A stretch of DNA of 64,000 nucleotides from positions 3,782,001-3,846,000 of the forward strand of contig NC_063012.1 of assembly GCF_020509005.1 (NCBI RefSeq), read 5' to 3'. The translations under genes were made by a program, and so were the position numbers. The notes below the pieces were generated by a model, which searched no databases, was not told the DNA's origin, and saw nothing but the letters and a program-made list of their open reading frames with translations. This stretch comes from Fulvia fulva (lineage: Eukaryota > Ascomycota > Dothideomycetes > Mycosphaerellales > Mycosphaerellaceae). Within the stretch, counting starts at the first letter, position 1. Each line of letters starts with the position of its first letter. This document shows, piece after piece, positions 40,801 through 48,775 of the stretch.

Positions 40801-42245
40801 CCCAGTTCATCTCGCACTTCTGGAAGCGTCTGTGTGCTATCCTGGGCATCAAGCATAACCTCTCGACCAGTTTTCAGCCACAGACCGACGGCCAGACCGA
40901 AATTACGAACGCTATCCTCGAGCAGGTCCTTCGTTGCTTCGTCGACTACCACCAGAAGGATTGGCCTCAGCATATCCCTGCGGTGGAGTTCGCTACTCGT
41001 AACTGGGACTCGGAGACTACTGGCTACTCTCCCTTCTATACTACGAGAGGTTACCACCCTCGTACAGGCATGGAACCAGAAGAACCTCTCCCGCCTACCG
41101 AAGACGCAAACGAGCAAGCAGCAGACGAGTTCGCTACTATGCTCTCACAGATCCATGAAGAAGTTCACGACGAGATGGTGTACGCACAAGCAATCTACGA
41201 GGATCAAGCCAATCGTCGTCGCCAGCCAGCTCCCGACTACCAAGTAGGCGATATGGTCTACCTCAACTCCAAGAACATCAAGACAGACCGCCCCTCCAAG
41301 AAGCTGAACTGGAAGAACCTAGGTCCTTTTGAGATCACCGAGCGTATCAGTTCACACGCCTACCGTCTAGCTCTTCCTGCGAACATAAAGATCCACGACG
41401 TCTTCCATCCCGTACGCCTTCGGCCGTCGGCTGAGGACCCATTCCCGAACCAAAACCAAGACATGCCAGGTCCTCCCGATGAAGTAGAAGTCGACGAGCC
41501 TGTTAACCTACCTTCTGACGACTATGCCGTCCGCAAGATCCGGGGAATCCGCGTAGAGCCCAACGACGTTGAAGGACTACCGCCGATCAAGTATGAAGTC
41601 GAATGGCAAGGTTGCCCTGAGTGGGATACCTCATGGGAACCTATCCAACATATCATCTTCAATCGTCAAGCAATCGAAGAATACCACGCCCGCGCAGACG
41701 GCCCAGAAGTCAACATCGGCAGGCTCTTCGAATCTGAGCTCTTCGACGGGGCTTACCAATGGTGTATCGACCATGACATCAGGCCTAGGCCTGGTACTGA
41801 AGCTGAACATCCTCGATATGTGGAACTACTACGGCTTCGTAGGAACTCAGCTTTGTTCGGGGGGGCTACTGTCATGGTCTCCCCACAGAGAGTACAGAAG
41901 GTGGGGACAGAAGAGCCTCAGAGTGCTCAGAAGTCGTCAAGAAGTGACAGTCCAGCTTGGTGTGTGAGCGCCAAGAATCACATACCCCGCAACATTCACT
42001 ACGGGACCCAGCCCTCCAAATTCACCCCTCTACCAAACCTTGACAGATTCACTTCGGCTCGTGACTGTGTGACTCACGGCACTCCCGCGAGCACCCGCGA
42101 CTGCGCTGGACCCTGGAAGAAGCACGTGGAAGACTCGGAACGTAGGGCAGGTTGGAATGAGGTTTTGAGCAAAGCTGCTGAGCGCGGCTTCGCACGGGTT
42201 AGCCCTGTTGATGCGGGGACACGCACTCGCGAGGGTCGCGTATAA
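37806..42245 (+). CDS. pol: Gypsy-A copy 2 Pol
   Basis: Open from 37806 to the stop at 42245 inside the 3' LTR; same domain order and catalytic motifs as copy 1 (protease DTG, RT YIDD, RNase H, integrase HHCC and DDE, chromodomain). A few substitutions, such as Ala for Val in QVFAASLRD. The tail encoded by the LTR differs from copy 1 at several residues, following the LTR differences. Nothing visible would stop this copy from being functional. Confidence 0.95.
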   Translation, partial: AGKSLGLPHRRDEDQEQRLPKVKRGKKLRINTAQLDLYDETGKDHACKPFVTNVNIGSKKLSSSNLTLMDTGALGESFMDYKLATSLNLEPQELKYPRTLELFDGTETTTGKITHVVHTSITLGGKRMSITSFLTSLPHQKFILGLPWFRRHRPIIDWTSLTVSFPPEVPPAPPPSPPPQRGPEYTKIFQVNAAAFTTAAKQPKAQVFAASLRDIDIALEKLDKKRTPTDPATKVPPWAHHILHVFDAKAADELPPHRPHDHKIELEEGAETPFGPLYSMSREELIVLKRYLEENLKKGFIRASRSSAGSPVMFVKKPGGGLRFCVDYRGLNAVTKKNRYPIPLIQETLERLSKAKYFTKLDVIAAFNKLRMAEGHEYLTAFRTRYGLFESLVMPFGVCNGPSTFQNFINDILQEFLDQFCTAYIDDILVYSETKEEHREHVCKVLQKLADAGLQLDIDKCEFEKTEVKFLGLIITADGIKMDQEKIDAIVEWDAPTNVKEVQGFLGFANFYRRFIHAFSGVVRPLTKLTRKGEKFAWTDECQEAFDLLKAKFVENPLLRHFDFELETRVETDASDGVVGGVLLQRRSPESPWLPVAFLSKKMTATECNYEIYDKELLAIVKAFEEWRPELEGSAMPVQVSSDHKNLVYFMKSKLLNRRQARWSEFLSRFNFVISYTPGKANSMADALTRRPGDSPVDRRGGRQIAGQQVIKEHNLSSELREYLSNGQPTLAASFATLVLAPAYLDESDDESEPEEYASDAEDLNDDEEGSVTTDGSSESDFEGFDNEEQPEGIMARVRTAYDADIDAQELVQALESGARTFPGFSLSECELQGGVVYFRKKLYVPQPEGSNIRAEILQIIHDSASGGHPGVAKTHKLLARYYWWPHSWKDVRRYVLNCAACRRAKANRHRPHGLLHPLPAPDRPWKHITMDFITDLPHGKTFSGVKAKALLVIVDRHSKDRYMIPCWSMTAKETARLFYEFVWRFQGLPDSITSDRGTQFISHFWKRLCAILGIKHNLSTSFQPQTDGQTEITNAILEQVLRCFVDYHQKDWPQHIPAVEFATRNWDSETTGYSPFYTTRGYHPRTGMEPEEPLPPTEDANEQAADEFATMLSQIHEEVHDEMVYAQAIYEDQANRRRQPAPDYQVGDMVYLNSKNIKTDRPSKKLNWKNLGPFEITERISSHAYRLALPANIKIHDVFHPVRLRPSAEDPFPNQNQDMPGPPDEVEVDEPVNLPSDDYAVRKIRGIRVEPNDVEGLPPIKYEVEWQGCPEWDTSWEPIQHIIFNRQAIEEYHARADGPEVNIGRLFESELFDGAYQWCIDHDIRPRPGTEAEHPRYVELLRLRRNSALFGGATVMVSPQRVQKVGTEEPQSAQKSSRSDSPAWCVSAKNHIPRNIHYGTQPSKFTPLPNLDRFTSARDCVTHGTPASTRDCAGPWKKHVEDSERRAGWNEVLSKAAERGFARVSPVDAGTRTREGRV

Positions 42246-42389
42246 ATATCTGGCCTTCCCCAGGCCTCTCTTGCTTCCTTCGTCTTTTGTTTTGTGTAGC
42301 AATCATACCATACCCTTTTGCATCTGCACTTCGCACCTGCATTCTCGCTTTCACCCTTGCATCTCACAGGCCAGGCTCTCGCCCTGACA
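41870..42389 (+). repeat. 3' LTR, Gypsy-A copy 2
   Basis: 520 bp, identical to the 5' LTR as far as read; preceded by a seven-G tract at 41859-41865. Confidence 0.95.
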
Positions 42390-42394
42390 AGTAC

Positions 42395-43870
42395 GGGTTA
42401 ATCTATAGCTCCTAGATTATAAGGACGTAGTAGACGCGCGGGTCCGCCTCGTGTAGGAAATGGTTCTAGACTATATCCTTACTATAGTTAACGTTATACT
42501 AGATGATGCTAAGCGTGTCGAGGCTAGTTATCGGCATCGACAATCATTTCCTCTATATCGTCCTATGTCCTACTGCCCTATACGTCCTAGTCTACGCCTA
42601 TCGGCTATATACTAAAGGGGAGCCGGGCCTAGTTAGATTCCCTCGCCGTAGCTAGTAGAGTACGTGGCCTCCCGTACGCCCTAGGCTACGTATCCTTTAT
42701 ATCGTTCTCGGCCCTAGGGCGCTTATACCCGACCGCCGCTAGTTAGTTCCGGTATAGGCTAGCCTTACGGTCGCCGTAGAATCTTAGGGCGACGGTTCTG
42801 TTTATGATTACCTTGTTTTTCGCTAGTTTCCGCTATAGGCATTCCGTACTATACGATAGGTAGTGCCCCGGACGGTTCGCGTACCGTCTCGTAGTCGATA
42901 TACAGTCCCTAGACATATAGTCTCCTATATAGTTCGAGTAGGCCTACTTGTTTGTGCACGTATAGGTTTGGTGTCTATACTATTAGTATTTGAAGCATTA
43001 GAGGACACGAAAGGATAAGGAGTGCTTTTCTACTATCTTGAGGCTATATTACTAGACTAGGCCTTGTTCTATCGCTAGATCCGCCGCTTTCGCGTCTTAT
43101 AGCTATACTATTAGCGCCGAGGCCTTCTTGCCTTCTAGCCATTTCCTATAGAGCCAAGTCGCCTTCTAGATTAGAGAGTTAAGAGTGACCGGGTTGTCCT
43201 CTTAGAGAGCGCGTAGGTGACCCTAGTTAGTTAGGTCAAACTCCTTAGGCATGTCGTGGACTAGGATCGTGAATTGTTTCGTTAAGACCTTCGCTAATGC
43301 CGTAACCTTAGATACCTACTATAGCTATGCCTCTAGGTGCCTCCTAGTAGTAGTAGAGCTAGTATAGATCTATAGAGTGCCGTTAGACTATTAGTTCACT
43401 ACGACCACCCCTAGTTAGTTAATTCGTTAGGCGAGCTCCTTGTTCGATAGCTTCGTAACTTCGGCCTAGTCTTCCTTTACTATAATACGGATCGTAACTA
43501 TATCGTACGTTAGGCGGGGGCCTAGTATCAATGCCGCGACCGATGCCTAGCTATAGGGGTGTTGATTCCGGGTGGCCTTGCTAATCGCCTAGGACGTCGT
43601 CCTTATTTCTTATTGCCCTCGGTAATACGATAGTATAAGCGCCGTACGTAGCTAAGTAATCATTACCTATAGAGACCGGTAAGGGAGCTAATCGTTAGTT
43701 TCTATACTTTTTGCGTCCTCTATAAGTTGCTACTAGTTGTCTTAGGGGGGCTTCGCCTATAGGGCCGTAGGCGCCGTTAGTACCGTAGCCTAGGCTACTA
43801 TTGCCTAGGAGTTGCCTAATGTAGCTAGGCACCTCCGCGGCGTTTAGAGCTAAAGAAATAGGGTGAAGAG
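42395..43870 (-). pseudogene. LINE-3 ORF1 and endonuclease 5' part, remnant
   Basis: Minus-strand continuation of LINE-3 between the two Gypsy insertions. The first 200 bp or so complete the endonuclease N terminus. The zinc-knuckle end of ORF1 lies at about 42850-43020, and the rest is ORF1, all with stops. It stops at the AAGAG duplication where Gypsy-B entered. Confidence 0.75.
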
Positions 43871-44054
43871 TGTAAGGGCGCGCGTACCATAGGGTCCGAA
43901 TGAGATAGTTGTTGTTCTACGAAGCTACGAAAGAGGAGCGCGAGGCGCGGCGAAGTTATAAAGTAAAGCCAAGCCGCGCTAACCCGATGCAGAAGGTCCG
44001 CGGTTCAGCCGGGCCGACGCAGCTACAGTGAGGGGTCGCGGGCTGCCCGTGACA
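43871..44054 (-). repeat. 3' LTR, Gypsy-B
   Basis: 184 bp, same sequence as 50909-51092. Encodes the last 24 Pol residues and the pol stop codon. Confidence 0.95.
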
Positions 44055-47000
44055 GTACCCCCCCTCCCAAAACACGCCTCAGTCCTCTGAGCGTTATTCA
44101 CCTTGTGAGGCCACTTGCCTGTCGAGCTCCATAATCGCGCGAACGCCGAATCATCCTCTAGTGCCCTGTCGTCATCCGATAACATCGCATTCGCTCTATC
44201 AAGACTATCCTCGACCGGCTTCCTTCGAGAAACATGTTGCCTAGTTAGCTGGCTTGCCCCAGATCTAAGTCTGTCTTCGGCTCGCACTCGCGTATGATCC
44301 TTATGACCAAAGTTGGGTATCATTGCAGGCTCTGTAGGCTCCACTCGAGTATCGAATATGTGCGGAGCAGATTCTATTAGAGGCAAGGCTCGAGGCGACT
44401 CATTCGTGACGGTGTCTTTCGGAATGACCCTGATCGAGTTGAGCCCGAGTATCTCAGTGGCTGGTAGGGACCAGTCAGATGGAGCTGCGAAGCCTACAGG
44501 CGTAGACAACTCCGGCCGGTTATGGTGAAAGTCTGCAACAGCGGCGGCTGCGTGTTCAAGCATGTCCTCTGCAGGTTGCCAGGTCTCACCATCCTCTTCG
44601 TTCTGATATCCAGCCCATTTCACCTTGTACCATGTATCTACTTTGCGCTTGTGCCCCTTCTTCACCTTGCCTGCCCGCTTACGGGTGTACATGTCAAGGA
44701 TCTTTTCCACCTCGTACATGTGCGTAGGTGCTGCCACTACATCGGCTGCTGCATCAGCCTCGGTGGTGTCAGGTTCGATAGTTATCGGTGGTGGCGGCGC
44801 CAGATGCTGCCCTTCAAGTGGTGGGAAATCGGGGTGGTCGGCTCGTTGTAGTAGTGAGGTGTGGAAGCAGTTATCAAGTCCTACTAGAGCGTCTGATAGT
44901 TTCAGTCGATAAGAGAGTCTGGCCGGCATAACTTCCGTGATCTGGTAAGGGCCGGCATATCTCCTGTCCAGCTTCTTAGATGGTCGAGTCGTGCGGATGT
45001 TCTTGGTGCTAAGATACACCCAATCACCCACCTTGTAGTCTGGAGGAATGCTTCGGTGGCGGTTTGCTGCCTCTGCTTGGAGAGCTTGTGACATTCGCAT
45101 ATTCTCTTGAAGGTGTTTGTGAAGCTCGCAAATTCGACGCACAAAGGTTTCTGCTGATCGCGCGTCCAGTCGCTGGAGAGTGGTCAGTCCTCCCTCCTTT
45201 CCAGCGTTCAGGTCAACTCGCTCTATGAACTCAGGGTTGTATCCTAAGGTGGCGTAGAACGGCGACACACCAGTAGTCTCAGACAGGTGATTGTTGATCG
45301 CGAACTGAGCAAGGCACAGCCATTCTGCCCAGTCATCCTGTGCCTCGTTGGTGAACATGCGGAGATACTGTTCCATCGCCTGGTTAGTGCGTTCTGACTG
45401 TCCATCAGTTTCTGGGTGATACGAAGAACTCAGCTTGCGATTTGTGCGGAGCATCTTGCAGAGTTTCTTCCAGAAGGTAGCAACCCACTGCTTGCCACGG
45501 TCTGATGTAATGGTGTCAGGAAACCCGCGCCGACAGAACACATGTTTGAGGAAAAGCCTTGCCGTATTCTGTGCTGTCATTGCGCCAATAGGGATCAGCT
45601 CGACTTCCTTAGTGAGCCTGTCAGTGACGGTCATAATGTTGTTGTAGACCATGCCGTCAAGAGTGCTGTCTGGGAGTCCGACAACGAAGTCGACTGCAAT
45701 GTGTTTCCAAGGCCGATCTGGAACAGGAAGTGGCTGTAGTAATCCTAGTGGCTGGGAGTGCAGAGATTTTGTTGTACGGCAGGTGCGGCAATTCGCGGTG
45801 TATCTGCGCACGGATCTCGCTAATCCAGGCCAGTAGAATTCACGTGCTACGAGTTCATAAGTGCGAGCTCGTCCTGGATGGCCTGCTGCTGGAGCGTCAT
45901 GGTTTATCTTGATTATCCTGGTCTGTAAAGCTTGGTCATTTGGTACCCATAAGCTCCAGCCGTCGTATTGGTTTCGAACATATAGCAGGTCGCCATCCAC
46001 TTTGCAGTGTGCTGGGTGAATCTTCGCTCTCTGTAGCAGTGTAGGAGTGCGGTCTTTCTGCAGGTCCTTAATCGCGGTCTTGAGCTCGTTATCGGTTACG
46101 TACGCCGTCGACATTCGATACTCGAGTTCGGCTTCCCGCTGACTTTCACGCGTCGCCGGTTGTTCAGTAGGCGCATCTCGTTCTGTAGGCATAAACTCTT
46201 CAGCTTCAGGGTTTAGCGGTACTGGTTCCTCTTCTTCCGGCGCATCTTCTACTGTTGCCTGTAGTGAGGCGATCTTAAGGAATCGCTTAGGAGGCAGCAA
46301 TGTCTGATGCTGATGCTGGTTCCGAGGGTCGTCCACCCCCTGCGGAAGGTCCTGGCTGCGTCTCGTCAGGCTGTCTGGCTTTGTACCTTGAAGTCCTGGA
46401 CGGTATATTATCTTGAAGTTGAACTGTGACAAGAACTCAGCCCAACGCGCTTGTCGCCGATTTAGCTGCTTTGTCGTCATGAAGTATTCCAGGTTCTTGT
46501 GGTCGGTGTAAATCTTGACTGGCTGTGAGTCCTCATCATCTGCCTCGCAGGCGAGCTCGGGTCTCCATTCCTCAAAAGCCTTGATGATGGCTAACAGTTC
46601 CTTATCATAGATTTCATAATTGCACTCCTGTGGACTCAACTTCTTCGAGTAGAAGGCCACAGGATGTAGCACACCATTCTCGTCATACTGCGAAAGCACG
46701 CCGGCGTTCACAAAATCTGAAGAATCTGTCTCTATTACTGTTTCCCTGCCTGGCACGTAATGTGCGAGCATGCCGGCTTTGCTGAACGCAGCTTTCAAAT
46801 TGTCAAAGGCTCGTTGGCAATCTAGTGACCATTGAATCCTTCTGTTCTTGTGATTGCTTGGTCCGTCCGACTTGGTCAGGTTTGTGAGAGGAGCAGCTAT
46901 GCGCGAAAATGCTTCGATGAATCGCCTGTAGAAGTTGGCAAATCCAAGGAAGGCCTGGACATCCTTCAGGTTCTCAGGAGCTTCCCATGTCTGAATACAT

Positions 47001-48775
47001 TCGAGTTTCTCGGGGTCCATCTCGATGCCGTCAGGGGTTATGATTAGCCCAAGATACTTCACCTTCTGTTGGTGGAATTCGCTTTTGTCGATGTCCACTG
47101 TAAGTCCTGCATCGCGTAGCTTGGTGAGAACCTTCCGCACGTGTTCAATGTGCTCCTCCAAGGTGTCACTGAAGATAAGTACGTCATCCAGGTAGGCCGA
47201 CACAAAGTCGTCTAGGTGTTCTTGCAAGACCTTGTTGATGTATGATTGGAACGATGCTGGTCCGTTGCACAAGCCGAATGGCAACACTAGACACTCGTAG
47301 ATGCCGTATCGTGTCGCAAACGCTGTCAACCACTCGTGCCCTTCAGCTATCCGTAACTTGTTGAAGGCTGCTACAATGTCCAGCTTTGTGAAGTACTTCT
47401 TGCCGTGCATGCGGTTGAGCGTCTCTTGTATCAAGGGAATCGGATACCGGTTCTTGATAGTGATCGCATTCAATCCTCTGTAGTCGATACAAACACGCAG
47501 CCCACCTCCAGGCTTACGTACCACTAGCACTGGTGCAGGAGACTGGTTCGTCTTTTGCCCTGCTTTCCGCACCTTCCCTTCAGATGTTTGCTCGTCTAGC
47601 CATTTTTTAACTGCCTCGTTCTCCTTCTCAGCTAGGCCGTAGGGCTTGCGGTATGGTGGCTCTTGTGGACCATCAGGCTTAATGTGAATCTCATGATCTA
47701 CGCCTAGTCGGTGAGGTGGGAGTCCTTCATGATCCTTAGCTGAGAAAGCGTCCGCAATATCGTGGTACATTGGCGGCAACTTCTCCTTCGGGTTGTGATT
47801 GAACTGCTTGTTCAAGAATTGGTCCAGATCATCAGCAGCCATTGCACTCAGCTTAAGCTCTCCGCCGTCGCTCTCACGCCTAGTGGGCATGATGTAGAAG
47901 CACTCAGCCCCAGGCCGGTGCGCGTACATCCCCCACGCGCGTTGAGAAACGCCCTGGCAGTCCACTTCTTCATCGTCTATGTCTTCCAGGTCATATGATG
48001 AGGCATTCAGCTCTGCTCCTCCTGCTGTGAAGCTCGCTACATCTCCAGTGAAGGGCTCTGGTCCGTACCGTACTGGTGCCTGCTTCTTCTTCTCGCGGTG
48101 GTTCAGGGATTGCACTGTTGTCGGTGTCTTATTCTGTAGACAGTGACCAAAGCAGTAATCCGACCTGAATGCCACCTCGCCTGTCTCCCAGAAGATGTTT
48201 GGGTTGTGCGCTGTAAGCCACGGCAGGCCAAAGACGATGTCGTATTCGAGGTCGGTGACGTAGCATAACATTTGCTCGTGATGATCGCCTATGACTACGT
48301 CTACAGGGGCCGCGTGTGTAATCTGCCGCGCAGTGGCCGTTCCATCTCCCAGTGTTAGTCGTCGGCTTTGCGTCAAAGGGATCAGGGGTATTGTGTATTT
48401 GCGTGTGAATTTCCAGTCAAGAAAGAGAGAGGTGGAAGCAGAATCTACAAGGCCTCGAGCCTTTCTCTGTTGTATCATTACGGGTAACACTATGTGAGGG
48501 TACACAGCTGGCTGTTGCTTATCCAGTGCGCATGCCGATATCTTAAGCTCCTCACTATAGTCTGTTACCGTCTCTTGCGTTCCGTGTCTCTCAATCTCAT
48601 GCTCTTTCTGTCCTAGGAAGTTCGGGTGACCGCTGTCTACCACGCTTAGGCAGCGGTCGTGCCATTTCCCTGCCGCGGATCGGCGGCTAGGGAACTGAGG
48701 TTCGCGTTCGGATTCGGCGTGGTATTGCGTGGACGCGGTGGGCGATAGTCGCCATCGTACCCATACATTGGGCAT
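43979..48775 (-). CDS. pol: Gypsy-B Pol (protease-RT-RNase H-integrase-chromodomain)
   Basis: 1598-codon frame overlapping gag by 130 nt in the -1 frame; the real N terminus is probably set by frameshift at 48670. Domains: protease with LVDSASTSLFLD, where the usual D-S/T-G is D-S-A; reverse transcriptase (RVCIDYRGLN, YLDDVL); RNase H (ETDSSDF, NYEIYDKELLAI, IYTDHKNLEYF); integrase zinc domain (HPGRARTYELVAREFYWP, CRTC) and DDE core (AVDFVVGLPDS, TSDRGKQW, ETDGQSERTN); a chromodomain (YEVEKILDMYT, WYKVKWAGYQNEEDGETWQP); then about 170 polar residues with no known domain. The last 24 residues come from the 3' LTR. All RT and integrase catalytic residues are present. Confidence 0.94.
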   Translation of the reverse strand: MPNVWVRWRLSPTASTQYHAESEREPQFPSRRSAAGKWHDRCLSVVDSGHPNFLGQKEHEIERHGTQETVTDYSEELKISACALDKQQPAVYPHIVLPVMIQQRKARGLVDSASTSLFLDWKFTRKYTIPLIPLTQSRRLTLGDGTATARQITHAAPVDVVIGDHHEQMLCYVTDLEYDIVFGLPWLTAHNPNIFWETGEVAFRSDYCFGHCLQNKTPTTVQSLNHREKKKQAPVRYGPEPFTGDVASFTAGGAELNASSYDLEDIDDEEVDCQGVSQRAWGMYAHRPGAECFYIMPTRRESDGGELKLSAMAADDLDQFLNKQFNHNPKEKLPPMYHDIADAFSAKDHEGLPPHRLGVDHEIHIKPDGPQEPPYRKPYGLAEKENEAVKKWLDEQTSEGKVRKAGQKTNQSPAPVLVVRKPGGGLRVCIDYRGLNAITIKNRYPIPLIQETLNRMHGKKYFTKLDIVAAFNKLRIAEGHEWLTAFATRYGIYECLVLPFGLCNGPASFQSYINKVLQEHLDDFVSAYLDDVLIFSDTLEEHIEHVRKVLTKLRDAGLTVDIDKSEFHQQKVKYLGLIITPDGIEMDPEKLECIQTWEAPENLKDVQAFLGFANFYRRFIEAFSRIAAPLTNLTKSDGPSNHKNRRIQWSLDCQRAFDNLKAAFSKAGMLAHYVPGRETVIETDSSDFVNAGVLSQYDENGVLHPVAFYSKKLSPQECNYEIYDKELLAIIKAFEEWRPELACEADDEDSQPVKIYTDHKNLEYFMTTKQLNRRQARWAEFLSQFNFKIIYRPGLQGTKPDSLTRRSQDLPQGVDDPRNQHQHQTLLPPKRFLKIASLQATVEDAPEEEEPVPLNPEAEEFMPTERDAPTEQPATRESQREAELEYRMSTAYVTDNELKTAIKDLQKDRTPTLLQRAKIHPAHCKVDGDLLYVRNQYDGWSLWVPNDQALQTRIIKINHDAPAAGHPGRARTYELVAREFYWPGLARSVRRYTANCRTCRTTKSLHSQPLGLLQPLPVPDRPWKHIAVDFVVGLPDSTLDGMVYNNIMTVTDRLTKEVELIPIGAMTAQNTARLFLKHVFCRRGFPDTITSDRGKQWVATFWKKLCKMLRTNRKLSSSYHPETDGQSERTNQAMEQYLRMFTNEAQDDWAEWLCLAQFAINNHLSETTGVSPFYATLGYNPEFIERVDLNAGKEGGLTTLQRLDARSAETFVRRICELHKHLQENMRMSQALQAEAANRHRSIPPDYKVGDWVYLSTKNIRTTRPSKKLDRRYAGPYQITEVMPARLSYRLKLSDALVGLDNCFHTSLLQRADHPDFPPLEGQHLAPPPPITIEPDTTEADAAADVVAAPTHMYEVEKILDMYTRKRAGKVKKGHKRKVDTWYKVKWAGYQNEEDGETWQPAEDMLEHAAAAVADFHHNRPELSTPVGFAAPSDWSLPATEILGLNSIRVIPKDTVTNESPRALPLIESAPHIFDTRVEPTEPAMIPNFGHKDHTRVRAEDRLRSGASQLTRQHVSRRKPVEDSLDRANAMLSDDDRALEDDSAFARLWSSTGKWPHKVNNAQRTEACFGRGGTVTGSPRPLTVAASARLNRGPSASG
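48628..48670 (-). promoter_or_regulatory. -1 programmed frameshift signal, Gypsy-B gag/pol
   Basis: On the minus strand, GGGAAAT (48670-48664) lies as G-GGA-AAT in the gag frame, a canonical X-XXY-YYZ slippery heptamer. It is followed by a 5-nt spacer and a perfect 8-bp stem GACCGCTG/CAGCGGTC (48658-48651 with 48635-48628) with a 15-nt loop that contains the gag stop. Slipping -1 enters exactly the pol frame. Confidence 0.8.

Larger units (their letters stand above)
36099..42389 (+). mobile_element. Ty3/Gypsy chromovirus, Gypsy-A copy 2, intact
   Basis: A 6291-bp element of the same family and length as 25779-32069, in the same orientation, with a different target duplication AGTAC (36094-36098 and 42390-42394). 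That duplication restores the uninterrupted LINE sequence seen on the plus strand near 55500. The two 520-bp LTRs (36099-36618 and 41870-42389) look identical over their whole length. gag and pol are open. Several bases shared by both of its LTRs differ from both LTRs of copy 1, so the copies came from different source elements. Confidence 0.97.
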
